64,000 nucleotides of DNA from Rubrivivax sp. (GTDB taxonomy: Bacteria; Pseudomonadota; Gammaproteobacteria; Burkholderiales; Burkholderiaceae_C). Below, in pieces: positions 26,080 through 36,105 of the stretch. The stretch is taken from assembly GCA_030653385.1 (NCBI GenBank), contig JAURZM010000040.1, positions 124,001-188,000 of the forward strand, in the 5' to 3' direction. Below the pieces are notes generated by a model that was not told the DNA's origin, made no database searches, and worked only from the letters and a program-made list of their open reading frames with translations. Position 1 is the stretch's first letter. Each line of letters opens with the position of its first letter. A program made the translations under genes and the position numbers.

Positions 26080-26096
26080 AGCAAACCATGCGCCAG
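26080..26096 (-). promoter_or_regulatory. Sigma-54 (-24/-12) promoter for the PEP-CTERM gene
   Basis: On the minus strand the sequence CTGGCGCATGGTTTGCT has GG and GC exactly ten bases apart, with TGGC and TTGCT on the two elements. Initiation about 12 bases downstream would leave an untranslated leader of roughly 40 bases before ATG 26030. Many PEP-CTERM genes are known to be driven by RpoN with the PrsK/PrsR system, so context supports it. Confidence 0.6.
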
Positions 26097-26209
26097 CTCA
26101 AAAAAGCTGTTCGCATTCAAAGAGTTGGGCGCTGCGAATGCCGCATGTGGGCGTCCGCCGTCAGAATCTTCGACACCCCGGCAGTCCCGATTCCGTACAG
26201 GCCGCGTCT

Positions 26210-28429
26210 TCAGCGTGTGCTGCTGCGCCAGGCACCGGCCGCGCCACGCAAGCGCTGCGACAGGTGCAGGGCGATATTGCGATGCAGCCGGATGGCCACG
26301 TCGGGATGGGTGCGGCCGATCTCGTCCAGGGTGTGCAATGTCATCACGTACACCCGCGTGGGCGCGTCGGCCACCGCGCCGGCGGTGCGCCCGCCGCCGT
26401 CCAGCATGGCCGTTTCGCCGAACATCATGCCGGGTGACACACTCAGGTAGCGCTGCGTGCGGCCATGTGCGTCGGGCAGGCTGAGCAAGCTGACCGAGCC
26501 TTGGCCCACCACGTAGAGCCGGTCGCCGGGTTCACCTTCGGCAAACAGCATTTCACCGGCTGCCAGCTGCCGGGGCTGCAGCAGCGTGGCCACCAGGGCC
26601 ACCTGCGCGGCGTCCAGCCCGGCCAGCAGCGAAGACTGGGCCAGGGGCACGTCGGCCATCGCGCGCACGTCACCAGGCAACTCACCCACGGCTTCGCTCA
26701 GCAAACGGAGTTCCGCGGCCTCGATGGCACGGTCGGCATCGGGCCAATGCGGCAGATGCAGGCCGAAGCTGTGCAAGGACTGCACCGCGGCCGTGCCTTC
26801 CACCCAGCCAGCCAGGTGCAGTTCGATGCCGCGGGCCTTCAGGCGCGCCTGCACTTGCTGCAGCGTCACCGCGCCCGATTCGTCGACGGCGCTGACGCGG
26901 CGCAGGTCCAGCACCAGGCAGCGGCAGTGGCTGCCCAGCGCATCGGCTTCGTCCAGCAGCCGGTCACTGCTGCCGAAAAACAGTGCCCCGTCCAGTTCGA
27001 AAACTTCGATGCCTTCGCGCAGCGGCCGCAGCCGTGTTTCCACCGGCGCCGGGTAGATGCGGCGCGACGGCCGCGCCGCCGCGGTGTAGCGCTCGTGCAC
27101 CAGCGACCGGTTCATGCGCACGGCAAACGTCAGCAGCGACAGCAGCAGGCCCAGCCCGATGCCGGCCGCCATGCCCTGCCACAGCGTCGTGCCCACGACC
27201 AGGGCCACCACGCCCAGGCCCAGCGTCAGGTCGCGCGAACGGTCGCCGGCCCACCAGCGCGCCAGCAGATGACCCGACCAGCGGTCGGCCAGGCCCAGTG
27301 CCACCATCAACATCACGCCGGCCAGCACGGGCAGCGGCAGCAGCGCCAGCAGCGGGCCGCCCAGCAGGTACAACAGGCCCACCACCACGGGCCCCACCAG
27401 CACGGCCACACGCCCGCGACCGCCGGCGTGCCAGGTGGCCAGGGCTCGCATGCGCAGCGTGGCCAAGGGCAGGCCACCCAGCAAGCCACAGACCATGTTG
27501 CCGAAGCCCAGCGCCAGCAACTCGCGTCGCGGGTCGTGGCGGCTGTTGAGCAGCTGGTCCAAGGCGCGCACGTTCAGCGACGACTCCAGCGCGCCCAAGC
27601 TGGCCAGAACCAACGCGGTCAAGGCCACCGGCGCCGCGTGGGCCAGCAGCAGCTCAGGCCCCGTGGGCCAGAACAAGGGCAGCAGAGCCGGCGGCCAGGG
27701 CCAGGCCAAAGGCAGTGGGCCGATGGTGCTGCCCGCAGTGGGTGTGCCACCCAGCGAAGACCACAGTGCATGCACCGACGTGCCCGCCGCCATGCCCAGC
27801 AATGCGGCCGGCAAACGCGGCCAGTGCCGTGCCAGCAGCCAGATCAGCAGCGCAGTGCCCAGGCCCAGCACCAGCGCGACGGGATGCACTGCCGGCAAGT
27901 GATCCAGGTCCAGTGCCGTGCCCAGCGGCAGGTCCAGCAGCAGCGGCAATTGCGCCAGCACTATCAACACCGCCGCGCCGTTCATGAAGCCGGCCAGCAC
28001 CGGCTGCGGCACCATGCGCGACAGCCGAGCCAGGCCGGCCCAGGCAAAGGCGACCTGCAGCAAGCCGCTGAGCAGCACCGCCAGGCCACACAAGGCCACG
28101 ATGGCTTGCACACCGGCGCTGGTGCCGGGTGCCAGTTGGGGGTCGGCTGCCAGCTGTGTCACCAGCGCAGCCAGTGTCAGCGCAGTGGCCGACGTGGGCC
28201 CGGTCGAGGGCAGGCGGGTTCGGCTGAGCATGGCGTGCACCAGTCCGCCGATGCTGGCCGTCACGAAAGCCGACATCAGGGCCACTGGCGGCGCCTGCGC
28301 GCCCAGCGCTGAAAAGGCCAGCAGCCCCAGGGTCAGCAGCACCGGCAGCACCGTCAGCGCGCTGGTGCAACCGGCCAATGTCTCGCGTATCCAGCCCAAG
28401 CCCGCGCGGCCGTTGTCCCCAGGGTGCAT
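26210..28429 (-). CDS. SulP-family anion transporter with STAS and cyclic-nucleotide-binding domains
   Basis: About 739 residues from ATG 28429; the open frame reaches 28477. Roughly residues 10-400 are a multi-helix SulP/SLC26 membrane domain. A STAS domain follows at about 430-540 (VFELDGALFFGSSDRLLDEA...CLVLDLRRVSAVDESGAVTL). A C-terminal cNMP/CRP-type effector-binding domain covers about 590-715 (LAAGEMLFAEGEPGDRLYVVGQG...GMMFGETAMLDGG). SulP proteins move sulfate, bicarbonate or dicarboxylates. The extra nucleotide-binding domain suggests direct gating by a cyclic nucleotide or another small ligand. The gene is divergent from dusA. Confidence 0.9.
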   Translation of the reverse strand: MHPGDNGRAGLGWIRETLAGCTSALTVLPVLLTLGLLAFSALGAQAPPVALMSAFVTASIGGLVHAMLSRTRLPSTGPTSATALTLAALVTQLAADPQLAPGTSAGVQAIVALCGLAVLLSGLLQVAFAWAGLARLSRMVPQPVLAGFMNGAAVLIVLAQLPLLLDLPLGTALDLDHLPAVHPVALVLGLGTALLIWLLARHWPRLPAALLGMAAGTSVHALWSSLGGTPTAGSTIGPLPLAWPWPPALLPLFWPTGPELLLAHAAPVALTALVLASLGALESSLNVRALDQLLNSRHDPRRELLALGFGNMVCGLLGGLPLATLRMRALATWHAGGRGRVAVLVGPVVVGLLYLLGGPLLALLPLPVLAGVMLMVALGLADRWSGHLLARWWAGDRSRDLTLGLGVVALVVGTTLWQGMAAGIGLGLLLSLLTFAVRMNRSLVHERYTAAARPSRRIYPAPVETRLRPLREGIEVFELDGALFFGSSDRLLDEADALGSHCRCLVLDLRRVSAVDESGAVTLQQVQARLKARGIELHLAGWVEGTAAVQSLHSFGLHLPHWPDADRAIEAAELRLLSEAVGELPGDVRAMADVPLAQSSLLAGLDAAQVALVATLLQPRQLAAGEMLFAEGEPGDRLYVVGQGSVSLLSLPDAHGRTQRYLSVSPGMMFGETAMLDGGGRTAGAVADAPTRVYVMTLHTLDEIGRTHPDVAIRLHRNIALHLSQRLRGAAGAWRSSTR

Positions 28430-28532
28430 GGCCCGCCGGTTTGTGAAGGTGGCGCAGTGTCGTTGATCGCATGGCACCGGTCAGCTAGCGCCAGCCCGGA
28501 GTTGGGGCGGTGCAACGACAATCGGCACATCC

Positions 28533-29552
<1,020 letters not shown>

Positions 29553-29615
29553 CATCTTCGGGCGACGTGCCGGCCCTCGCCGGTGCACCAGGCGAACCCG
29601 GAAGGACGTGCACAC

Positions 29616-30497
29616 GTGACCCAACCCTTGCTGGCCATCATCGGTGGCAGTGGCCTCTACGACCTGCCGGGCCTGAGCGACACCCGCTGGGAAACCGTCG
29701 ACACACCCTGGGGTGCACCTTCCGACCAGGTGTTTCGGGGCCGCTTAAACGGTGCTGAACTGGCCTTCTTGCCGCGCCACGGGCGGGGCCACCGCATTCC
29801 GCCTTCCGAGGTGAACTACCGCGCCAACGTCGCGGCGCTGAAGCAGCTGGGTGCCACCGACGTGCTGTCGATTTCGGCCGTGGGCGGCCTGCGGGCCGAT
29901 TTGCCGCCGGGCACCTTTGTCATCGTCGACCAGTTCATCGACCGAACCTTTGCGCGGGCCAAGAGCTTCTTTGGCACCGGCATGGTGGCGCATGTGTCGA
30001 TGGCCCAGCCGGTGTGCCCGCGCCTGGGCGACCACGTGCAGGCCGCGCTGGCCGGGCAGGGCGTACCGCACGCGCGGGGTGGCACCTACCTGGTGATGGA
30101 AGGGCCGCAGTTCAGCACGCTGGCCGAAAGTCAGCTGTACCGCAGCTGGAACGCCAGTGTCATCGGCATGACCAACATGCCCGAAGCCAAGCTGGCCCGC
30201 GAAGCCGAGCTCTGTTATTGCTCGATCAGCATGGTCACCGACTTCGACTGCTGGCACATGGGCCACGAAGCGGTGACGGTGGACGCCGTCATCAAAGTGC
30301 TGCTGGCCAATGCACAGGCCGCCAAGACGCTGGTGGCCGGCCTGGCCGGCAGCATCAGCGCCGACACCGCGGCGGCCAACTGCAGCTGCCGCCAGGCGCT
30401 GAGCTTTGCGCTCATCACCTCACCCGACGCCCGTGACCCCGCGATGGTGGCCAAGCTGCAGGGTGTGGCGGGGCGGGTGCTGAAGCCGTCGCCATGA
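29616..30497 (+). CDS. mtnP: S-methyl-5'-thioadenosine phosphorylase
   Basis: About 293 residues from GTG 29616, with GGAAGGA nine bases upstream. The N-terminus LLAIIGGSGLYDLPGL is the phosphate-binding loop of the PNP/MTAP superfamily. Other signatures are HGRGHRIPPSEVNYRANV, TFVIVDQFIDRT, YLVMEGPQFSTLAES and GMTNMPEAKLAREAELCY. It cleaves methylthioadenosine to adenine and methylthioribose 1-phosphate. Its stop overlaps mtnA (ATGA), so it is the first gene of a tightly coupled operon. Confidence 0.94.
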   Translation: MTQPLLAIIGGSGLYDLPGLSDTRWETVDTPWGAPSDQVFRGRLNGAELAFLPRHGRGHRIPPSEVNYRANVAALKQLGATDVLSISAVGGLRADLPPGTFVIVDQFIDRTFARAKSFFGTGMVAHVSMAQPVCPRLGDHVQAALAGQGVPHARGGTYLVMEGPQFSTLAESQLYRSWNASVIGMTNMPEAKLAREAELCYCSISMVTDFDCWHMGHEAVTVDAVIKVLLANAQAAKTLVAGLAGSISADTAAANCSCRQALSFALITSPDARDPAMVAKLQGVAGRVLKPSP

Positions 30498-31582
30498 ACG
30501 TGCACGACCAGGCCATGCGCCCGCTGCGGGCCGAAGCCGGGCGCGACGCGGTGGTGGTCATCGACCAGCGCCTGCTGCCGCACCGTTTGCAGCTGCAGCG
30601 CCTGGCCTCACCGCAGGCGGTGTTCACCGCCATCCGCGACATGTGGGTGCGTGGCGCGCCGTTGATCGGTGCCACGGCCGCTTACGGCATGGCGTTGCAG
30701 TGCCATGTGGACGTGTCCGACGGCGCGCTGGCGGAAACCGCAGCGCTGTTGCGCTCGTCACGCCCCACCGCCGTGAACCTGATGTGGGCGCTGGACCGCA
30801 TGGCCCGTGTGCTGGCGCCCCTGCCGGCCGAACAACGCCTGCAGGCGGCCTGGGACGCGGCCGATGCCATTGCCGAAGAAGACGTGCAGGTCAACGCCCG
30901 CATCGGCCAGCATGGCCTGGTCTTGCTGCAGGCCGTGGCTGCGCGCAAGCCCGGCCCGGTGCAGGTGCTGACCCATTGCAACGCCGGCTGGCTGGCCACC
31001 GTGGACTGGGGCACCGCCACCTCACCCATCTACCAGGCCCATGCCGCGGGCATCGACGTGCACGTCTGGGTCGACGAAACCCGGCCGCGCAACCAGGGCG
31101 CCAGCCTGACCGTGTGGGAACTGGCGCAGGCCGGTGTGCCGCACACGCTGGTGGCCGACAACGCCGGCGGCCACCTGATGCAGCGTGGCCTGGTGGACCT
31201 GTGCCTCGTGGGCTGCGACCGGGTCACGGCGCGTGGCGACGTCTGCAACAAGATCGGCACCTACCTGAAGGCGCTGGCGGCACACGACAACGGCGTGCCG
31301 TTTTACGTGGCCATGCCGACGTCGACGCTGGACCTGGCCTTGACCGACGGGCTGGCGCAGATTCCCATCGAAGAACGCTCGGCACGCGAGGTCACGCACC
31401 TGCACGGGCTGGCGGCCGATGGTGAAGTCGTGGAAGTCTGCCTGGCGCCCCAGGGCACCGCAGCAGCCAACCCGGCTTTCGACGTCACGCCGGCGCGGCT
31501 GATCAGCGGCCTGATCACCGAACACGGCGTGGTGCCAGCGCAGGAAGCCGCGCTGCGCGAACTGATGAAGGACCGCGTGTGA
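30494..31582 (+). CDS. mtnA: S-methyl-5-thioribose-1-phosphate isomerase
   Basis: 362 residues, normal for the eIF2B-related MtnA family. It has RDMWVRGAPLIGATAAYGMAL near the N-terminus, active-site Cys162 in T-H-C-N-A-G, and Asp242 in the V-G-C-D-R-V-T segment, followed by NKIGTYLKALAA. It converts methylthioribose 1-phosphate to methylthioribulose 1-phosphate. It is coupled by 4-base overlaps to mtnP (ATGA) upstream and to the aldolase-type gene (GTGA) downstream. Confidence 0.95.
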   Translation: MNVHDQAMRPLRAEAGRDAVVVIDQRLLPHRLQLQRLASPQAVFTAIRDMWVRGAPLIGATAAYGMALQCHVDVSDGALAETAALLRSSRPTAVNLMWALDRMARVLAPLPAEQRLQAAWDAADAIAEEDVQVNARIGQHGLVLLQAVAARKPGPVQVLTHCNAGWLATVDWGTATSPIYQAHAAGIDVHVWVDETRPRNQGASLTVWELAQAGVPHTLVADNAGGHLMQRGLVDLCLVGCDRVTARGDVCNKIGTYLKALAAHDNGVPFYVAMPTSTLDLALTDGLAQIPIEERSAREVTHLHGLAADGEVVEVCLAPQGTAAANPAFDVTPARLISGLITEHGVVPAQEAALRELMKDRV

Positions 31583-32229
31583 ACGACGAAGAAAGCCAGG
31601 CCCGGGCTGACATCGTGCGTGCCATCCAGCGGCTGGACGCTCTGGGCATGAACCGGGGCAGCACCGGCAACGCCAGCTGCCGCTGGGGTGCCGGCATGTG
31701 GATCACCCCCACCGGCATGGGCGCCGACGATCTGCGCGCCCAAGACCTGGTCTGGCTGGGCTGGGACGGCACCCAAAGTGGTGAGTGGGCGCCGTCGTCC
31801 GAGTGGCACTTCCACCAGGCCATCTACGCCGCGCGGCCCGACGTGAACGTGGTGCTTCACACCCATTCCACCCACGCCACCGCGCTGGCCTGCCTGCGGC
31901 AGGACCTGCCGGCGTTCCACTACATGGTGGCGGTCGCCGGCGGCGACAACGTGCCCTGTGTGCCTTACCACCTGTTTGGCACGCAGGCCCTGTCGCAGGC
32001 CGTGGCCGCGGCCATGCAGCACCGCCTGGCCTGCTTGATATCCAACCACGGCCTGGTGGCGGCCGGCGCCACGCTGGCGCAGGCCATGAAGGTGCTGGTA
32101 GAGATCGAAGCGCTGTGCGAGACCTATCTGAAGGCGATGGCGGTGGGCCAGCCGGCGTTGCTGTCGCCAGCGCAGATGGCCGAGGTCATCGAACGTTTCA
32201 GGCACTACGGCAAGGCTGCCCGCGCCTGA
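31579..32229 (+). CDS. Class II aldolase/MtnB-family enzyme, candidate methylthioribulose-1-phosphate aldolase
   Basis: 216 residues, GTG start. Class II aldolase/adducin signatures are NRGSTGNASCRWGAGMWITPTG, the acidic SSEWHFH, the metal-binding H-T-H-S-T-H and a third His in S-N-H-G. Annotators would call it MtnB (methylthioribulose-1-phosphate dehydratase). However, mtnC, mtnD or a fused salvage gene is absent around it. The set mtnP-mtnA-aldolase matches the DHAP shunt, in which the Ald2 enzyme splits methylthioribulose 1-phosphate to DHAP and methylthioacetaldehyde. Sequence alone does not settle dehydratase against aldolase here. Confidence 0.85.
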   Translation: MNDEESQARADIVRAIQRLDALGMNRGSTGNASCRWGAGMWITPTGMGADDLRAQDLVWLGWDGTQSGEWAPSSEWHFHQAIYAARPDVNVVLHTHSTHATALACLRQDLPAFHYMVAVAGGDNVPCVPYHLFGTQALSQAVAAAMQHRLACLISNHGLVAAGATLAQAMKVLVEIEALCETYLKAMAVGQPALLSPAQMAEVIERFRHYGKAARA

Positions 32230-32251
32230 CTGGCGCGACGCGGGCAGGGCA

Positions 32252-32267
32252 GGGCCACACATTTGCG
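32252..32267 (+). promoter_or_regulatory. Weak sigma-54-like promoter before second PEP-CTERM gene
   Basis: GG and GC are exactly ten bases apart (GGGCCACACATTTGCG), with a TTTGC -12 element, but the -24 element is poor. It lies about 170 bases before ATG 32440. A TGGCA-N2-TGCCA inverted repeat at 32339-32350 is in the same leader. Confidence 0.3.
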
Positions 32268-32272
32268 CAGCC

Positions 32273-32290
32273 CCCCCTCATTCAAGGGGG
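32273..32290 (+). terminator. Possible terminator hairpin after the mtn operon
   Basis: CCCCCT, a six-base loop and AGGGGG form a compact hairpin 43 bases after the aldolase stop. No T-run follows, so it may instead be another GC-rich spacer palindrome. Confidence 0.3.
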
Positions 32291-32439
32291 TAGGATGGTC
32301 CGGCAGTAGCCCAGGTGCCAATGAGCGTTTGACCTGACTGGCAAGTGCCAACAACATCACGCCGTGCCGTTCATCGGGCGACCCCCGCATCGGCGCATCG
32401 AGGGTCCACACGTTGTCCCAACAAGCAGGCAGGAGCAGC

Positions 32440-33123
32440 ATGAAACTTCATCGATTCCGGTCCCATTTCCTGGCCGCCGGTGTGCTGGCCGCAGCCGCAC
32501 TGGTCGCCACCTCGGCGCAGGCGGTGGTGGTGTACAGCGGCACCGTCAACCTGGCCATTCCCAACACCACGGCAGGCCTGTACGTGAACGTGCTTGACGG
32601 CAGCACGTTCAGTGGCCCGGGCACCTTCCCCATCCTGGGCGGGCCAGGCGCCAACTACGACTTCAACCTCTTCGGCAGCACCGCGTGGACGGCGTTTTCG
32701 CCCACCTCGTCGGGGCAATCGGCGCCCACGGTGCCCACCACGTCGCGCGGTTATGTCTCGTCCTCCACCACCGGCGGCGTGGTCAACCTGGCGCCTGGCA
32801 CTTTCATCGACGGCAGCAGCGTCTACAACACCGGCTCGCCTTCGGCCGCGGCCATCACCACCGGCGGTGAGGCGCTGTTCGGTTTCCGCTTCCGCAACGA
32901 AGGTGCCGACCTGAGCACGGCGCTCGACGACACGGTGCACTACGGCTGGGCGCGTGTGATCCTGACCGCCGGCGTGCCCGGCACGCTGGTGGACTACGCC
33001 TTCGAGTCCAGCCCGCTGACCGGCCTGCAAGCCGGCGTGGTGCCCGAGCCGGGTGCCATGCTGCTGATGGGCACCGGCCTGCTGGGCTTGATCGGCTGGA
33101 CCCGCCGGCGCATGAAGACCTGA
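32440..33123 (+). CDS. PEP-CTERM sorted exoprotein
   Basis: About 227 residues from ATG 32440, with AGGAG four to five bases upstream. The signal peptide (LAAGVLAAAALVATSAQA) is followed by a Gly/Thr/Ser/Pro-rich beta domain. The protein ends with V-P-E-P-G-A, a hydrophobic helix (LLMGTGLLGLIGW) and T-R-R-R-M-K-T, a textbook PEP-CTERM signal for exosortase. It shares no obvious body homology with the protein at 25.5-26.0 kb. A rho-independent terminator follows directly. Confidence 0.9.
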   Translation: MKLHRFRSHFLAAGVLAAAALVATSAQAVVVYSGTVNLAIPNTTAGLYVNVLDGSTFSGPGTFPILGGPGANYDFNLFGSTAWTAFSPTSSGQSAPTVPTTSRGYVSSSTTGGVVNLAPGTFIDGSSVYNTGSPSAAAITTGGEALFGFRFRNEGADLSTALDDTVHYGWARVILTAGVPGTLVDYAFESSPLTGLQAGVVPEPGAMLLMGTGLLGLIGWTRRRMKT

Positions 33124-33144
33124 AGCAGCTTTCCTTCGAATCCC

Positions 33145-33166
33145 AGGGCCGGCGACGGCCCTTTTT
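33145..33166 (+). terminator. Intrinsic terminator after PEP-CTERM gene
   Basis: AGGGCCG, loop GCGA and CGGCCCT are followed by four more T, 21 bases after the stop codon. It is a compact 7-bp stem with a T-run on the plus strand. Confidence 0.85.
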
Positions 33167-33193
33167 CATGGCCTGCCGGCAACGGCCCCGTTT

Positions 33194-34123
33194 TCATTTC
33201 AGACCGGCCACAAGCTGTTCCCTTTCCGGCCACGTGGCCAGCAGCAAGCCGGCCAGCGCCAGGCCCAGCGCCAGCGCGTGTGGCAAGCCAAACCCTTCGC
33301 CCAGCACCAGCGCGCCCACCAGCGCCGCGCCCACCGGCAGCAGCACCATGAACACCCCGGCACGTGACGACGGCACATGGCGCAGGCCCTGCATCCACAG
33401 CCAGACACTGACCATGCTGGCGGCCAGCGCATAAAACACCAGCAGCCCCCAGGTGCCGACGGCCACCAGGCCGAAGTCGAACTGCAGCGCCTGCCAGATG
33501 CCAAAGGGCGTGACCAGTGCCAGGCCCCACAGGTTGATCAGCGCGCTGATGCGGCGCGGCGACACATGGCCGGTGAGCTGCTTGCCGATGACGACGTAAC
33601 AGGCCTCGCAGAAAACCGCGCCCAGCAGCAGTGCATAACCCCAAAGTGACTCAGCATCACCGGGTGCATTCAAAGCTGCCGCTTGAGGCGAAGCCCGTGC
33701 ATAGGCCAGCAGCGCAATGCCGGCCACGGCACAGGCAATGGCCACCGTCACACGCGGTCGGATGTGCTCACCCAGCACCACCCGCGACAGGATGGCAATG
33801 GCTGCGGGAATGGCCGCCATCGTCACGCCGGCCGCCATGGCCGAGGTCAACGCCACGCCGTACAGCATGCAGATGCTGAACAGGAAGTTACCCAGAAAAC
33901 TCTCCCAGAACAGCAGCCGGCGGTCACGTGGCGACAGCGGCTGTTCGCCTGGCCCGCGCCGCACCCAGTGCACCATGGCCACGGCCGCGATGCCAAAGCG
34001 CAGCCAGGCCAGCAGCAGCACCGGGAACACCACCACCAGCAGTTTGGACAGGCCCACGTAGCTGCCCACGAGCAAGGTGCTCGCGGCCAGGCTGGCGTAG
34101 GCCCAGGCGGGTGCGGCGCTCAA
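33194..34123 (-). CDS. EamA/DMT-family transporter
   Basis: 309 residues with ten predicted membrane helices in two EamA repeats (about 5-140 and 165-300). It is an inner-membrane metabolite exporter or importer of the drug/metabolite superfamily. The start is TTG at 34123, overlapping the stop of the upstream DHDPS-family gene by four bases (TTGA), which marks translational coupling. The first helix begins within a few residues of this start, so a later start would cut it. It may carry hydroxyproline or a related compound, but substrate cannot be read from sequence. Confidence 0.88.
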   Translation of the reverse strand: MSAAPAWAYASLAASTLLVGSYVGLSKLLVVVFPVLLLAWLRFGIAAVAMVHWVRRGPGEQPLSPRDRRLLFWESFLGNFLFSICMLYGVALTSAMAAGVTMAAIPAAIAILSRVVLGEHIRPRVTVAIACAVAGIALLAYARASPQAAALNAPGDAESLWGYALLLGAVFCEACYVVIGKQLTGHVSPRRISALINLWGLALVTPFGIWQALQFDFGLVAVGTWGLLVFYALAASMVSVWLWMQGLRHVPSSRAGVFMVLLPVGAALVGALVLGEGFGLPHALALGLALAGLLLATWPEREQLVAGLK

Positions 34124-35049
34124 GCCGGCGCCAGGCCCACGTCGGGCAGGGCGGGGCGGTGCTGCATCGCATGGGCCATGGCCTGCACCACAAAAGCCCG
34201 GTCCTCATCGGGCAGCGCCAGCCGCGGCGGCCGGGTGCGCCAACTGCCGCGGCCCACCAGGTGTTCACACAGCTTGATGCATTGCACCAGGTCGGGCCGG
34301 GCGTCCAGGTGCAAGAGTGGCATGAACCATTCGTACAGCGGCATCAGCTCGGCCATGCGCCCGGCACGTGCCAGGCGAAAGAGCGTTTCGCCTTCCTGCG
34401 GGAACGCATTGCTCATGCCCGACACCCAGCCCACCGCACCCATCGCGATGCTCTCCACGACCACGTCGTCCAGACCGGCGAACAGCACAAAACGGTCACC
34501 GACGCGGTTGCGGGTGTCGATGAAGCGCCGGGTGTCGCCCGAGCTGTCCTTGAAGCAGACGATGGTGTCGCAGTCGGCCAGGCTGGCCAGGATGTCGGGT
34601 GTGATGTCGTTTTTGTAGATGGGCGGGTTGTTGTAGACCATCACCGGCAGGTCGGTGGCCGCCGCCACGGTGCGGAAGTGCGCAGCCGATTCGTGGGGCT
34701 TGGACGAATACACCAGCGCCGGCATCAACATGATGCCGTCGACCTTGCAGCGCGCGGCTTCGCGTGCGGTCTCAGTGGCAAAGGCGCTGGTGAATTCCGC
34801 CACGCCGCAGATCACGGGCACACGCCCTGCAGACACGGCCACCGCAGCTTCCATGATCTGGCTCTTCTCGGCGCGGGTCAGCGAGGTGTTTTCGCCCACC
34901 GTGCCGCAGATCACCAGGCCCGAGACACCGTCGCGGATGAGCGCGCCCATGACCGCGGCCGTGCCCTCGATGTCCAGCGACAAGTCTTCGTGGAACTGCG
35001 TGGTGACGGCGGGAAAAACGCCTTGCCAGGTGACGGCGGGTGAAGTCAT
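34120..35049 (-). CDS. lhpC: DHDPS/NAL-family enzyme, probable pyrroline-4-hydroxy-2-carboxylate deaminase
   Basis: 309 residues with the dihydrodipicolinate synthase TIM barrel: [20 protein letters not shown], the Tyr in V-Y-N-N-P, and Schiff-base Lys167 in V-C-F-K-D-S-S-G-D. It is not DapA itself, because the neighbours are catabolic. It diverges from a 4-hydroxyproline epimerase-type gene and an FAD amino-acid oxidase. In hydroxyproline degradation a DHDPS-family protein deaminates pyrroline-4-hydroxy-2-carboxylate to alpha-ketoglutarate semialdehyde. Family certain, specific role inferred from the cluster. Confidence 0.85.
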   Translation of the reverse strand: MTSPAVTWQGVFPAVTTQFHEDLSLDIEGTAAVMGALIRDGVSGLVICGTVGENTSLTRAEKSQIMEAAVAVSAGRVPVICGVAEFTSAFATETAREAARCKVDGIMLMPALVYSSKPHESAAHFRTVAAATDLPVMVYNNPPIYKNDITPDILASLADCDTIVCFKDSSGDTRRFIDTRNRVGDRFVLFAGLDDVVVESIAMGAVGWVSGMSNAFPQEGETLFRLARAGRMAELMPLYEWFMPLLHLDARPDLVQCIKLCEHLVGRGSWRTRPPRLALPDEDRAFVVQAMAHAMQHRPALPDVGLAPA

Positions 35050-35142
35050 GGTGGTGTTCAGCAGCTGCGATACGGGTCAGCTGCATCGTACAGTTTGCTT
35101 CACTGTGTTTCACCGTCCTTCCCTGCCACCGACACCGCCGCC

Positions 35143-36105
35143 ATGCCGAACACACCCGCCCGACTGATCGATTCCCACACCGGCGGTGAACCCACGCGCC
35201 TGCTCGTCAGCGGTGGCCCCGACCTGGGCCTCGGCAGCATGGCCGAACGGCTGCGGCAGTTCCGCCAGCACCACGAGCACTGGCGCCGAGCGCTGGTCAA
35301 CGAACCGCGGGGCAACGACGTGCTGGTGGGCGCGCTGCTGTGCGAGCCGGTGGACCCGGCCAGTGCCTGCGGTGTCATCTTCTTCAACAACGTGGGCTAT
35401 CTGGGCATGTGCGGCCACGGCACCATCGGCCTGGTCGCCACGCTGTTGCACCTGGGCAGGCTGGTGGCGGGCCAGCACCGCATCGAAACGCCGGTGGGCA
35501 CCGTGCAGGCCACGCTGCACGGCGACGGCAGTGTCACGGTGGCCAACGTGCCGGCCTTCCGCCACACCAGGCAGGTGGCCGTGGACGTGCCCGGCCATGG
35601 CCGGCTGCACGGTGACGTGGCCTGGGGCGGCAACTGGTTTTTCCTGTGCCACGACCACGGCCTGACGCTGCTGCCGGCACACGTTGCCGAGCTCACTGCC
35701 TGTGCCGATGCGGTGCGGCTGGCGCTGGTGCAGCAGGGCATCACCGGCGAAGCCGGCGCCGCGATCGACCACATCGAATTGCTGGGCCCGGCGCAGGACG
35801 CTGCCCTCGACCCGGCCTTCAGCGGCCGCAGCTTCGTCTTGTGCCCGGGCGGCGCCTACGACCGTTCACCTTGTGGCACCGGCACCAGCGCCAAGCTGGC
35901 CTGTCTGGCCGCAGACGGTGTGCTGGCGCCGGGTCAGCAGTGGCACCAGGAAAGTGTCATCGGCAGTGTGTTCGTGGGCCACTACCTGCCGGCGGCAGCC
36001 GGCGCGGTTGGCATCCAGCCCTTCATCCACGGCCGCGCCCACGTGACGCTGGACGCCACGGTGGTCTTCGACCCCGAAGACCCGTTTGCCTGGGGCCTTG
36101 TTTGA
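35143..36105 (+). CDS. lhpA: 4-hydroxyproline 2-epimerase / proline racemase family
   Basis: About 320 residues from ATG 35143. Family marks are [13 protein letters not shown], MRxF-like [22 protein letters not shown], catalytic Cys90 in M-C-G-H-G-T-I-G and Cys244 in S-P-C-G-T-G-T-S-A. Both Cys are present, so it is an epimerase or racemase, not the Thr-type trans-3-hydroxyproline dehydratase. It should convert trans-4-hydroxy-L-proline to cis-4-hydroxy-D-proline for the oxidase encoded by the next, overlapping gene. The 93-bp divergent spacer to lhpC holds both promoters. Confidence 0.9.
   Translation: MPNTPARLIDSHTGGEPTRLLVSGGPDLGLGSMAERLRQFRQHHEHWRRALVNEPRGNDVLVGALLCEPVDPASACGVIFFNNVGYLGMCGHGTIGLVATLLHLGRLVAGQHRIETPVGTVQATLHGDGSVTVANVPAFRHTRQVAVDVPGHGRLHGDVAWGGNWFFLCHDHGLTLLPAHVAELTACADAVRLALVQQGITGEAGAAIDHIELLGPAQDAALDPAFSGRSFVLCPGGAYDRSPCGTGTSAKLACLAADGVLAPGQQWHQESVIGSVFVGHYLPAAAGAVGIQPFIHGRAHVTLDATVVFDPEDPFAWGLV

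Noticed and set aside
26465..28312. Gln/His-rich plus-strand frame of 615 codons
   Set aside because: It is antisense to the SulP gene. The Gln/His repeats mirror Leu/Met/Trp codons of the membrane helices.
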